A stretch of 64,000 nt of DNA from Labedella gwakjiensis (GTDB taxonomy: Bacteria; Actinomycetota; Actinomycetes; Actinomycetales; Microbacteriaceae). Position numbers and translations under genes: made by a program. Position 1 is the stretch's first letter; every line of letters begins with the position of its first letter. The notes below the pieces were generated by a model. It made no database searches and was not told the DNA's origin. It saw only the letters and a list, made by a program, of their open reading frames with translations. Below are positions 25,356 to 33,380 of this stretch, piece after piece. The stretch covers positions 1,550,001 through 1,614,000 of the forward strand of contig NZ_PYAU01000001.1 in NCBI RefSeq assembly GCF_003014675.1, in the 5' to 3' direction.

Positions 25356-26305
25356 CCGGGAATGATCCCCACGACGACGTGGCCGCCGGTCCATCGAGCG
25401 ACGACCTGCCCGACGTGTTCGTGGAGCGCCGCCGGCTCGTCGCGATCGGCTACCGCATGCTCGGCACGCTCGCCGAGGCGGAGGACGCCGTGCAGGAGAC
25501 CTACGTGCGGTGGTACCGGATGACGGACGCCGAACGGGCGGCGATCGTGAATCCGCCGGGATGGTTGACGCGCGTGATGAGCCGCGTCTGCCTCGACGTG
25601 CTCGGTTCGGCTCGCGTCCGTCGCGAACGCTACGTGGGCGAGTGGCTGCCCGAACCCGTGCCGGCCGACCTGTTCGCGGGATCCGCTCCCCCCGCACCGC
25701 GGACCGCGCACGGCGACCCGCTCGACAGCGTCGTGCTCGACGATGAGGTGAGCACCGCGCTCCTCATCGTGATGGAGAGCATGACGCCGGCTGAGCGTGT
25801 CGCCTTCGTCCTGCACGATGTGTTCGCGGTGCCCTTCGACGAGATCGCGGGGATCGTGGACCGGAGCGCCGACGCGGTTCGCCAGCTAGCAACCTCGGCG
25901 CGCCGCCGGGTGCGTTCCTACGATGCCGTCCCGCGCAGTACGCACGAGCACGACGACGTCATGCTCGCCTTCGCCGCTGCGTGCGCGGGCGGCGACCTCA
26001 CGGCCCTGATGGGCCTGCTCGACCCGTCCGTCGCCCTCCGCGCCGACGGCGGCGGAGTGGTGAGCGCGGCCCGGCGACCGGTGCTCGGCGTGTCGAACGT
26101 CGCTCGCTTCCTGCTCGGCATCTTCCAGAAGCAGCCGGCACTCGCCCTCCAGGAGCACCGCACGGGAGACGGCCTCGCGTTCGCGACGGTGGACGGCGGC
26201 GATCTGCGCGGCGTCCTGAACGCGCGGGTCCGGGACGGACGCATCACCGACGTGTGGATCCAGGTGAACCCGCAGAAGCTCACCGCCTGGTCGACGGCGC
26301 GCTGA
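25352..26305 (+). CDS. ECF41-family sigma factor with SnoaL-like C-terminal domain
   Basis: 317 residues. Sigma-2 (RRRLVAIGYRMLGTLAEAED) and sigma-4 (AGIVDRSADAVRQLATSARR) regions are joined by the WLPEP motif (EWLPEPVP) and followed by a SnoaL-like domain. The ECF41 motifs are all visible: WLPEP, DGGG (ADGGGVV) and an NPDKL variant (VNPQKL). The C-terminal domain is the built-in regulator; no anti-sigma gene is nearby. It shares an operon with an NADH dehydrogenase and is followed by two epimerase-like genes, the classic ECF41 setting. Confidence 0.92.
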   Translation: MTGNDPHDDVAAGPSSDDLPDVFVERRRLVAIGYRMLGTLAEAEDAVQETYVRWYRMTDAERAAIVNPPGWLTRVMSRVCLDVLGSARVRRERYVGEWLPEPVPADLFAGSAPPAPRTAHGDPLDSVVLDDEVSTALLIVMESMTPAERVAFVLHDVFAVPFDEIAGIVDRSADAVRQLATSARRRVRSYDAVPRSTHEHDDVMLAFAAACAGGDLTALMGLLDPSVALRADGGGVVSAARRPVLGVSNVARFLLGIFQKQPALALQEHRTGDGLAFATVDGGDLRGVLNARVRDGRITDVWIQVNPQKLTAWSTAR

Positions 26306-26332
26306 CCTCACGAATCCGGCGGGGACGTCGTC
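26306..26332 (+). promoter_or_regulatory. second candidate ECF41 promoter, upstream of the epimerase-like pair
   Basis: CCTCACG (26306-26312), 16 nt, CGTC (26329-26332), again the ECF41 spacing; TCAC of the -35 element and all of CGTC match the known pattern. It begins immediately after the sigma-factor stop codon and 40 bp before the first NAD-binding gene. Confidence 0.45.
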
Positions 26333-26371
26333 AGACAGGTGGACGGCACGGCGCCGTCGGAAGGGACAGTC

Positions 26372-27124
26372 ATGAGATTTCTCATCATCGGCGGAAGTGG
26401 ACAGGTCGGGAGCCGCCTCACCTCGCGGTTGCGCGAACTCGGCCACGAGGTCGCGGTCGGCTCACGGGACACCGGGGTCGACGCCGTGACCGGGGAGGGA
26501 CTCGGCGATGCGATGATCGGCGCGGACGTCGTCGTCGACGTCCTCAACACCGGAGAGATGGATGCCGCGGCGGCGACGGCGTTCTTCCGCGGCACGACCG
26601 AGCGCCTCCTCGCCGCGGAGCACTCCACGGGAGTGCGGCACCACGTGCTCCTGTCGATCGTCGGCGCAGATCGGGCCCGCGCGAACGGTTACTACGTGGG
26701 CAAGGTCGCTCAGGAGGAGGCGGTGCGCGACGGCGACATCCCGTTCACCATCGTGCGCGCGACGCAGTTCCACCACTTCGTTCCGACGATCGCCGACTGG
26801 CTGACCTTCGACGGCACGGTGCGGGCCGGGGAGCTGCTGCTCCAACTCGTCGACGTGGACGACGTCGTCGATCTCCTCGCAGAGGTCGCACTCGGCGCCC
26901 CCATGGGCGACACCGTCGATCTAGCCGGACCGGAACGGTTCCGTCTCGACGACCTCCTGCGGGCGACTCTCGCCGCCGCGTCGGACGAACGGATCGTGCG
27001 CTCCGTCGAGGGCAGCGTGCTCGGGGCGGATGCCGCCGATTCCCTCGTCCCTCTCGGCTCCCACCGCACGGGCACACGACGGTATCCCGTGCCGGTCCCG
27101 AGCGGCGGGGAGCACACGGCGTGA
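26372..27124 (+). CDS. NmrA-like/atypical SDR NAD(P)-binding protein
   Basis: 250 residues. Glycine-rich FLIIGGSGQVGSRL at the N-terminus, later HHVLLSIVGADR and YYVGKVAQEEAV, where tyrosine and lysine occupy the extended-SDR catalytic positions. Belongs to the atypical SDR/NmrA group: either an NAD(P)-dependent epimerase-like enzyme or a redox sensor. ATG 26372 has AAGGGA upstream. Likely part of an ECF41 regulon. Confidence 0.82.
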   Translation: MRFLIIGGSGQVGSRLTSRLRELGHEVAVGSRDTGVDAVTGEGLGDAMIGADVVVDVLNTGEMDAAAATAFFRGTTERLLAAEHSTGVRHHVLLSIVGADRARANGYYVGKVAQEEAVRDGDIPFTIVRATQFHHFVPTIADWLTFDGTVRAGELLLQLVDVDDVVDLLAEVALGAPMGDTVDLAGPERFRLDDLLRATLAAASDERIVRSVEGSVLGADAADSLVPLGSHRTGTRRYPVPVPSGGEHTA

Positions 27125-27876
27125 GGATCGCGATCGCCGGGGGGACCGGCACCGTCGGGCGGCTCGTGGTCGATTCCGCCCGCTCGCGCGGTCACGAGGT
27201 CGTCGTGCTGTCGCGCGCGTCGGGGGTGGACGTACTCGGCGGCGCGGGCATCTATCCCGCGCTCGAGGGGGCCGACGTGCTCATCGACGTGCTCAACACC
27301 ACCACGCTGTCGACCGCGAAGGCCGTCGCCTTCTTCACGGCGGCCTCCCGATCCCTGCTCGCCGCGGAGGAGCGGGTCGGTGTTCCGCATCACGTGGCCC
27401 TGTCCATCGTGGGGATCGACGGCATCGATACGAGCTACTACGCCGGCAAGCTGGCCCAAGAGAGCGTCATCGCCGGATCGTCCGTCCCGCACACCATCGC
27501 CCGGGCCGCGCAGTTCCACGAGTTCGCGCAGCAGATCGCGGCGCAGACGACGATCGGGCCGCTGACGGTGGCACCCCGCACCCTGTCGCGGCCCGTCGCG
27601 GCGCGCGAGGTGGCCGGACACCTGATCACGATCGCCGAGGCGCCCCCGTCCGGTCGGGCGCCCGACCTCGTCGGCCCGCGGAACGAGACGCTCGCGAGCA
27701 TGATCCGGCGGACGTACGCGCACGACGGGATCCGTCGCCGCGTGCTCGACGTGCGATTCCCTGGCGCCTACGGCGCCGGACTCGCCTCGGGTTCGTTGCG
27801 CGGCGGCGACCGCACGCAGCTCGTCGCCCCGACCACGTTCGACGAGTGGCTCGCTTCCGGGCATCGGCGCCCATGA
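27121..27876 (+). CDS. NmrA-like/atypical SDR protein, paralogue of preceding gene
   Basis: 251 residues. GTG start overlaps the preceding stop as GTGA. IAIAGGTGTVGRLV, HHVALSIVGIDG and YYAGKLAQESVI match the upstream paralogue position by position, so the two arose by duplication. They may form a heterodimer. Probable NAD(P)-dependent enzyme; substrate unknown. Confidence 0.82.
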   Translation: MRIAIAGGTGTVGRLVVDSARSRGHEVVVLSRASGVDVLGGAGIYPALEGADVLIDVLNTTTLSTAKAVAFFTAASRSLLAAEERVGVPHHVALSIVGIDGIDTSYYAGKLAQESVIAGSSVPHTIARAAQFHEFAQQIAAQTTIGPLTVAPRTLSRPVAAREVAGHLITIAEAPPSGRAPDLVGPRNETLASMIRRTYAHDGIRRRVLDVRFPGAYGAGLASGSLRGGDRTQLVAPTTFDEWLASGHRRP

Positions 27877-27997
27877 CGGAACGGTGAACCGATCGGCGGC
27901 GCAGACGGGTCCTCTCGCCCGGCTCACCGCGTCCATGTGGTCAGAGCACCGGTCGCAATGCGTGGCGGGTTCCGTTTGCTGCGCCTACCGTGGAGGG

Positions 27998-28510
27998 ATG
28001 GGGTCACTGCGGAAGTCTCGTCCGTTCACCGTCATCGCCGGTGCCGCCGTGGTGGGCGCGCTGGTCGCCGGCTGCACCGAGAGCGACCCGGCGGAACCAC
28101 CGGTCGTCGAATCGAGCGCATCGTCGTCCGCCACCCCCACGACCGAGCCCGGCGCGGAAGACCCCTCAGTGCTGCAGATCCCCGACGTGACCGACAAGGA
28201 GATCGCCCGAGCGATCTCCGCCCTCCCCGCCGACGACCCGACGTCGTCGAACACCGTCGAGGACGCCGTCGTCGCGGGCGAGCCGTTGATCCTCGAGGGG
28301 GCCTGCGTCGGCGACACGGCGCGGTACCAGATCCGTTCAGCGGTCGTCGATGGCGACGGCGAGGTGCTCACGAGTGGCACGCTCCGGTGTGACGAGGCGC
28401 TCTACGAGGAGCTCACCCTCGACGTCGACGGTCCCGTCCAGCTGTCCTTCACCGACACGGAGGACATCGATGCGGGCTGGCTGCTGCTCACGCGGGTCGG
28501 GGACGGCTAA
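27998..28510 (+). CDS. secreted lipoprotein
   Basis: 170 residues. Signal peptide with lipobox VAGC at about 22-25, a Ser/Thr/Pro linker (SSASSSATPTTEPG), and a beta-rich mature domain with two cysteines (GACVGD, LRCDEA) likely disulphide-bonded. ATG 27998 has TACCGT (27986-27991) 6 nt upstream. The last 4 bp overlap the convergent small HTH gene. Function unknown. Confidence 0.72.
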   Translation: MGSLRKSRPFTVIAGAAVVGALVAGCTESDPAEPPVVESSASSSATPTTEPGAEDPSVLQIPDVTDKEIARAISALPADDPTSSNTVEDAVVAGEPLILEGACVGDTARYQIRSAVVDGDGEVLTSGTLRCDEALYEELTLDVDGPVQLSFTDTEDIDAGWLLLTRVGDG

Positions 28511-28779
28511 GCCTTCGCGCCGTAGCGCTGCCGGACGGCTTCCCCGCTCGTGCCGATGGCCTCCCCGAGCTCGCGCCAGGAAAGCTGCTGCTCACGAGCG
28601 GCATGGACGGCATCAGCGAGCTCACGTTCTGCAGCGTCCCGCCTCCATGCCGCGAGCTTCACAGCCATGACCGGCGGAAGCGGCGCGTCCCTGTCACCCG
28701 GCTTCGGGTCATAGTTCTCGAAGGCATCCGCGAACTGGTCGGCACGCGCCACTATCTGATCGATGGTTCGTTTCGTCAT
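28507..28779 (-). CDS. small helix-turn-helix protein, candidate antitoxin
   Basis: 90 residues. Acidic N-terminus (IDQIVARADQFADAFENYD), a KLAAWRRDAAERELADAV helix and a C-terminal helix-turn-helix-like stretch (LSWRELGEAIGTSGEAVRQ). It is second in a two-gene operon 7 bp after a 77-aa gene, with an inverted-repeat operator before the pair. Size, composition and arrangement resemble the DNA-binding antitoxin of a toxin-antitoxin pair, but I do not recognise a named family. Confidence 0.6.
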   Translation of the reverse strand: MTKRTIDQIVARADQFADAFENYDPKPGDRDAPLPPVMAVKLAAWRRDAAERELADAVHAAREQQLSWRELGEAIGTSGEAVRQRYGAKA

Positions 28780-28786
28780 GTGCGTT

Positions 28787-29020
28787 TCACCTCAGATACT
28801 TCGGTCGAGCCGCACGGATTGCGTGTGCGATCGCGAGGACACCATGCCATTCGATGACTCCGACCTCGACCAGAACTCCGCTCTCGTCAGGACCGATGAA
28901 CATCGACATCGAATCGTCCTGCACGAAGTGACGGACAGAAAAGCGAAGGGCGTGGAGCATGGCGTCCTCGGTGACACCGTGCCGATGGGCACTTTCCAGA
29001 ATAATCGGCGCTTGCTCCAT
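28787..29020 (-). CDS. 77-aa basic protein, candidate toxin
   Basis: Compact protein with two histidine-rich segments (ILESAHRHGVTEDAMLHALR, FSVRHFVQDDSM) and a strand-rich end with EWHGVLAIAHA and KYLR. Not a recognised RelE, PIN or BrnT sequence by eye, though size and basic His-rich character suit a small toxin. ATG 29020 has TAACCT 6 nt upstream on the minus strand, inside a 7-bp inverted repeat. Surrounding GC is visibly lower than in neighbouring genes. Confidence 0.55.
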   Translation of the reverse strand: MEQAPIILESAHRHGVTEDAMLHALRFSVRHFVQDDSMSMFIGPDESGVLVEVGVIEWHGVLAIAHAIRAARPKYLR

Positions 29021-29021
29021 T

Positions 29022-29039
29022 TCGCAAGGTTACTTGCGA
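29022..29039. promoter_or_regulatory. inverted-repeat operator overlapping the promoter of the toxin-antitoxin-like pair
   Basis: Perfect dyad TCGCAAG-GTTA-CTTGCGA. It contains the minus-strand -10-like TAACCT (29032 to 29027), which ends 6 nt before the first start codon. A regulator bound here would block transcription, as in autoregulated toxin-antitoxin operons. Confidence 0.6.
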
Positions 29040-29183
29040 GTTGGAGCACGGACGAACGCATCCAGCACGAGCTGTGGACAGCAGGGAGTCGACAGGTGGC
29101 CGCGGCACGAGTTGTCGGAATTGAGGTCGCCGGAGCAGCCGGCGTCCGTCGCGAACGGAGAACAGCTCCGCACGTCCTCACGG

Positions 29184-30308
29184 CTACGGCGAGCGGAACC
29201 AGGCGATCACTCGCGGTATCGGCCGTTTCGCCCTCGCCTCGGCCTCGCCGCGCCGCCTCTCATCGTCCACGACCGCTCGAGCATCCGTGATCCTCGGCGC
29301 CAGCCGGTCGACGCGTCGCGTCAGGTCCGCGAGCATCAGCGAATCGATGGCCGCATCGGGTGACCTCCGCCTGAGCAGGGGCACTCGCGTGGAGATTCCC
29401 GGTGTCGTCGCGAAGGCCACGAGGAGGGCGACGACGAGGAATGCCGCGCTCACGGCGAGCCCACCCACACGGAAGTCCGCCGGCGGATCGCCCAGGCTCA
29501 CCGCGAGAGCCACCGGCATCGCCAGGCCCGCGGCGAAGAAGAAGCCGGCGATGACGCGCTCCACGCGGGCGATCACATGCGGCGGCCTCATGAGCGTGGC
29601 AGCGATGACGACGAGCTGGAGGAACGCCGTCGCCACCGCGATGAGGATGAGGTTCCTCGTCAGATCCGGGTCGCCCCACCACTCCGGCCCCACGGCGATC
29701 ACGTAGGTCGCGGCGGGCAGGAGGTAGGAGACGAGCGCCCAGAGGATCAGCGTCACCACGGCCCCCGACACGGGCATCGGCTTCCGTGCCCTGAGAATGT
29801 CGAGCTGCTCGCGGAGCCGCCGCCTCTCGGCGAGCAGAACGGCAAGCCGACGCCGAGGGTCGCGCGACAGGGTCGATCCGGCCAGGGCGGCGAAGGCCGC
29901 CGCGAGGAGCGCGATGAGGGAGGAGCCGAGGAGCTCCACGAGCAACGAACTGCCCTCGACGAGCGCGAACGCACCGAGCAGACACCACACGACCGAAACG
30001 ATCGCCGTCCACATCGCGAGCCACGGCAGCGCGACGGCGGCCAGCTCCACGCGCTCGTCCACGACGGCGCTCGCCTGCAGGTCCGAGAGCGGGATGATCG
30101 CGACGTAGGCGGTGAGGATGAATCCGCCCATCACGGGCATGAACCAGGGGGACGCCTCGAGGAGTTCGGTACCCAGGCCGGGGAGGAAGGACTGCAGCCC
30201 GGTGACGCCCGGAATGGTCAGCCGGAGGACGTCCGCCATGACGACGCCGAACACCACGACGATCGACATGCCGGCGATGAACCGCAGCGAGGAGAGCGCC
30301 TTCTGCAT
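29184..30308 (-). CDS. polytopic membrane protein, 374 aa
   Basis: About eight hydrophobic segments: FIAGMSIVVVFGVVMADVL, PWFMPVMGGFILTAYVAII, ALPWLAMWTAIVSVVWCLLG, ELLGSSLIALLAAAFAALAG, VTLILWALVSYLLPAATYVI and others. A central cytoplasmic loop carries a basic coiled-coil-like stretch (LLAERRRLREQLDILRARK). The C-terminal ~80 residues are soluble and charged. ATG 30308 has a GGAAGAGG ribosome site. Monocistronic and divergent from the PadR gene; no family recognised. Confidence 0.7.
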   Translation of the reverse strand: MQKALSSLRFIAGMSIVVVFGVVMADVLRLTIPGVTGLQSFLPGLGTELLEASPWFMPVMGGFILTAYVAIIPLSDLQASAVVDERVELAAVALPWLAMWTAIVSVVWCLLGAFALVEGSSLLVELLGSSLIALLAAAFAALAGSTLSRDPRRRLAVLLAERRRLREQLDILRARKPMPVSGAVVTLILWALVSYLLPAATYVIAVGPEWWGDPDLTRNLILIAVATAFLQLVVIAATLMRPPHVIARVERVIAGFFFAAGLAMPVALAVSLGDPPADFRVGGLAVSAAFLVVALLVAFATTPGISTRVPLLRRRSPDAAIDSLMLADLTRRVDRLAPRITDARAVVDDERRRGEAEARAKRPIPRVIAWFRSP

Positions 30309-30399
30309 CGCGGCCCCTCTTCCTTACGCCCTGTGCTCACAGTAGCGAGCCGCGGACCGTGCCGTCCGGATTGTTCATGGCGGTGCTATATTGCAATGC

Positions 30400-30801
30400 A
30401 TGACACCTCCGATCCCCGACGTCAGTGCGCAGCTGCGCAAGGGCGTCGTGGAGTACTGCATCCTCGGGCTGCTGTCGCGCGAGCCGATGTACGGGTGGCA
30501 GCTGTCTGAGACGCTCGTGCGGTCGGGGCTCATCGCGAGCATCGGCACGCTCTATCCCGTGCTGGCCCGACTGCGGGAACGCGGACTCGTCACGACGTTC
30601 GAGGACGCGACCGGAACCGGCCCCGTGCGGAAGTACTACCGACTCACCGCCTCGGGCACCGAACTGCTCGCCGACTTCCGGGAGCAGTGGCCCGCCTTCT
30701 CCCTCACCGTCGGATCGATGATCCGCGGCGAGGCACCCATCGACATCCCCACGGACCCCTCACTCGACCCCCCGCACGAAGGGACACACCCCGATGCCTG
30801 A
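30400..30801 (+). CDS. PadR-family transcriptional regulator
   Basis: 133 residues. Winged helix with VEYCILGLLSREPMYGWQLS, LYPVLARLRERGLV and KYYRLTASG, the PadR hallmark. ATG 30400 has TATATT (30387-30392) 7 nt upstream. It overlaps the next gene by 8 bp, the usual PadR/membrane-protein operon in which the regulator represses its own promoter and the membrane protein acts in envelope stress. Confidence 0.9.
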   Translation: MTPPIPDVSAQLRKGVVEYCILGLLSREPMYGWQLSETLVRSGLIASIGTLYPVLARLRERGLVTTFEDATGTGPVRKYYRLTASGTELLADFREQWPAFSLTVGSMIRGEAPIDIPTDPSLDPPHEGTHPDA

Positions 30802-31399
30802 CTTCTCCCCCGCAGCCGACACCTACCTGTCGCGGCTGTCGACCGAGCTCCGCGACGTGCGCGAGCCGCTCCGCGGCGACATCTGGTCGGGCATCGCCGA
30901 GGAACTCGACGGACTCGCCGAGACCGAGGCCCGCGGGCGCATCGCCGAGCTGGGCGACCCCGCGTTCATCGCCCGCGAGGCTGTGGAGGCGGGCGACGGA
31001 CGGCCCGATCCGGAAACCGGCCAGCCCAGTTACGTGACCGTGACGGAGAGGATCCCGCTCGCCGAGTCGCCGAAGTTCGCCGTCGCGGCCGCGATCACCC
31101 TCGGCATCGGCGGGTTCGTACTCCCCTTCATCGGCTACCTCGTGGGCGTCGTGCTGGTGTGGACGTCGACGCTGTGGACGCGCGGCGAGAAGGCGATCGC
31201 GACCATCGGGCCGTTCGTCATCACGGTGCTCGCGGCCTACATCACGCATGTGATCGGAGCCATGAGCTCGTCCGCGGAGGACAGCGGCAACCCGCTCGTC
31301 CCCGCGGTCTACGACTTCCTGTGGACGAGCGTCATCGGGGCCGCGCTACTGAGCGTGGTCGCGATGGGCTGGCTGCTGGTGCGGTTGCGGCGGCGGTAG
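30794..31399 (+). CDS. PadR-associated membrane protein with N-terminal cytoplasmic domain
   Basis: 201 residues. The N-terminal ~85 residues (AADTYLSRLSTELRDVREPL, ELGDPAFIAREAVEA) resemble the DUF1700-like domain of PadR partner proteins. Four TM segments follow (LGIGGFVLPFIGYLVGVVLV, TIGPFVITVLAAYITHVIGA, SVIGAALLSVVAMGWLLV). Co-translated with PadR. Probable membrane-stress protein, function unproven. Confidence 0.78.
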   Translation: MPDFSPAADTYLSRLSTELRDVREPLRGDIWSGIAEELDGLAETEARGRIAELGDPAFIAREAVEAGDGRPDPETGQPSYVTVTERIPLAESPKFAVAAAITLGIGGFVLPFIGYLVGVVLVWTSTLWTRGEKAIATIGPFVITVLAAYITHVIGAMSSSAEDSGNPLVPAVYDFLWTSVIGAALLSVVAMGWLLVRLRRR

Positions 31400-31430
31400 C
31401 AGAACGTCGCCACCCGACTTCCGGCCGAAT

Positions 31431-31474
31431 GACGACGAGCGACCGGGCGCGGAGGCACCCGGTCGCTCGTCGTC
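31431..31474. terminator. bidirectional intrinsic terminator
   Basis: Perfect 17-bp stem: GACGACGAGCGACCGGG (31431-31447) with CCCGGTCGCTCGTCGTC (31458-31474), loop of 10 nt. Sits between the ends of two convergent genes. Confidence 0.85.
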
Positions 31475-31499
31475 TCTGCGTCAGTAGGTTGGGCCGGCG

Positions 31500-31775
31500 T
31501 CAGGCGCCGCCGTCGCGGTCCTCCGCGGCGGGAGCCGTTTGGCTGCCCTGCTGGTCCCATCGGTAGGTGACGTGGATCTTCTCGCCCACCTCGTGGCTCT
31601 TGACCGCGCGGTAGACGTCGATCATCTCCTTCGTGTCGACCGCGGCGATCTGCTCCACGACCTCCTCGTACCCTCCGTCGATGCTCGGGCGGTCCTCGGT
31701 CTGGCCATCGAACGGCCCGCCCTCGAAGATCGCCGTGTAGGTCTCGCCGGGCTGCATCTGTCGGTCCGATGTCAT
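31500..31775 (-). CDS. small conserved acidic protein
   Basis: 91 residues: MQPGETYTAIFEGGPFDGQT at the N-terminus, then EEVVEQIAAVDTKEMIDVYR and a VTYRWDQQGSQ strand. The segment FEGGPFDGQT recalls small actinobacterial proteins of unknown function. ATG 31775 has a GAGGA-type site upstream. Its start abuts the broken Fic gene on the other strand. Function unknown. Confidence 0.6.
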   Translation of the reverse strand: MTSDRQMQPGETYTAIFEGGPFDGQTEDRPSIDGGYEEVVEQIAAVDTKEMIDVYRAVKSHEVGEKIHVTYRWDQQGSQTAPAAEDRDGGA

Positions 31776-31900
31776 CGTCTCGTCCTCTTCCTCGTCATTG
31801 ATGGTCGTGCGATCCGACGCTACTCGCCCTCGGGCCATGCGCCGCCACGTCTGGTGATCATGGCGACACGGCCCGGTCATGCGGTAAGCCTCCGACATCG

Positions 31901-32627
31901 ATGGGTCGTCGACACTGGCGAGACGAGCAGGTCTGGATCGGTGGCGGTTCGATCTCCCCTCACAACGCCACGTTCGTCCCGCCCCACCAGGAGCGAGTGC
32001 CCGCGCTCATGGAGGACATGATGCAGTTCTCGCGTCGAGCTGATCTCCCCGTGATGGCCCAGATCGCGATCGCTCACGCCCAGTTCGAGACCATCCACCC
32101 CTTTTCCAGATGGAAACGGCCGCGCGGGTCGCGCCCTCGTTCAGGGAATGCTTCGGGCAGGTGGCGTCACGAAGAACGTGACGGTGCCGGTATCGGCCGG
32201 CCTGCTCAGCGACACCGAGGGTTACTTCGGTGCTCTCACCGCCTATCGGAGGGGAGACGTCGGTCCGATCATCGAGGCCATGTCCGATGCCGCGTTCGCG
32301 GCTATCGCCAACGGTCGGTCCTTGGAAGCTGACATCACGCGCATCGCCGCCGGCTGGGACCGCGCGGTCCGAGCGCGCAGAGACTCCTCCGTCCACCGCC
32401 TGATGGATCTCCTGCTGCGCCAACCCGTCGTCACCATCAAGCTCATCGCCCGTGAACTCGGTATCAGTGAGCCTGCGGCGGACGGCTCCGTGACGAAGCT
32501 CGTCGACGCCGGGATCCTGACGCAGGCGACGGCCGGGCGACGCAATCGCCACTGGCAGGCCGACGAGGTACTCGCAGCCCTCGACGGGTTCGCCGGGCGA
32601 GCGCGCCGCAAGCGGAGCGGGAGCTGA
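31901..32627 (+). pseudogene. Fic-family protein, 5'-truncated and frameshifted
   Basis: Fic enzymes transfer AMP or related groups to target proteins. Frame one encodes DEQVWIGGGSISPHNATFVP, ERVPALMEDMMQF and the first half of the Fic motif, HPF. Frame two, starting with GATGGAAACGGC at 32109, encodes DGNGRAGRALVQGM and a C-terminal winged helix (IKLIARELGISEPAADGSV). One extra base between 32102 and 32108 therefore splits HPFSDGNGRAGR. The ~120 N-terminal residues usual in this family are also missing; a gene on the opposite strand occupies that place. It cannot make an intact enzyme as written. Confidence 0.8.
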
Positions 32628-32644
32628 GGTCCCTGACCCGTTCC

Positions 32645-32962
32645 TCAGACGAACGCGGCGACCGCCAGGACACCGATCAGTGCTGAGACTGCGGCCGCGA
32701 CCAGAGCGATGAACCGAAGAGCCCGGAAGCGGGTGCCGGACGTTCCGAGAAGCCATGCGGCGCTCCCGAACAGAAGTGCGGCGATGAGGAATGGGACACC
32801 GAGTGGAACGTGAAGACTCTGCGCGATCCAACCGGCCGCGTCCGCCGGAGGGAACCTCACGCACGTGATCGCGATGCCGAGTCCGAAGAGGACGACCGCG
32901 AGTCCCGTCCGAATGGCCGGAACCTCCCGGGCGCCGGTGTAGCGCACCGTCTGGAGAGTCAC
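32645..32962 (-). CDS. small three-TM membrane protein
   Basis: 105 residues with three hydrophobic stretches: IRTGLAVVLFGLGIAITC, LGVPFLIAALLFGSAAWLLG and IALVAAAVSALIGVLAVAAF. Overlaps the preceding gene's stop by 4 bp (32959-32962), so it is the second member of a two-gene operon. No homologue recognised. Confidence 0.6.
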   Translation of the reverse strand: MTLQTVRYTGAREVPAIRTGLAVVLFGLGIAITCVRFPPADAAGWIAQSLHVPLGVPFLIAALLFGSAAWLLGTSGTRFRALRFIALVAAAVSALIGVLAVAAFV

Positions 32963-33264
32963 GCCTGCTGAGCCTTCTCGACAGAGTCAGCGGGCGACGT
33001 CTCTTTGCCATCGACCGATCGGGCTGGCCGGATGTACGCCTCGAAGAAGAGGATCGCAGCCGTCACGAGTATTCCGAGGGCGAGGAGCGTGAGCCCGAGG
33101 CCGAACACGTCGACTGTCGTTCCGTCGTAGCTCATGCCGTCGTCGGAACTCGCGGAGTCCGTCCACACGATGATCTGGCGTTGGGAGACGAAGGCGATGC
33201 CCGTCCAGAGGAGCGCAACGACGAGGACGATGAGCGCGGAGAGTGCCACACTTGCTCTGGTCAT
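32959..33264 (-). CDS. small two-TM membrane protein
   Basis: 101 residues: an N-terminal TM segment (VALSALIVLVVALLWTGIAF), an extracytoplasmic loop, a second TM segment (FGLGLTLLALGILVTAAILF) and a charged C-terminus. Translationally coupled to the three-TM gene. Function unknown; lies in a lower-GC accessory stretch. Confidence 0.6.
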   Translation of the reverse strand: MTRASVALSALIVLVVALLWTGIAFVSQRQIIVWTDSASSDDGMSYDGTTVDVFGLGLTLLALGILVTAAILFFEAYIRPARSVDGKETSPADSVEKAQQA

Positions 33265-33380
33265 ATGGGGGCTCCACTCTCTCTGCGGTGATTCCGGGAT
33301 GGGGACCGACGGGTTGAGGCGATCCTATGGCGCGGGAGGTTCGCGCCGGGAGGCGCATGTGAAAAGCGCCTCCCGTCCCA

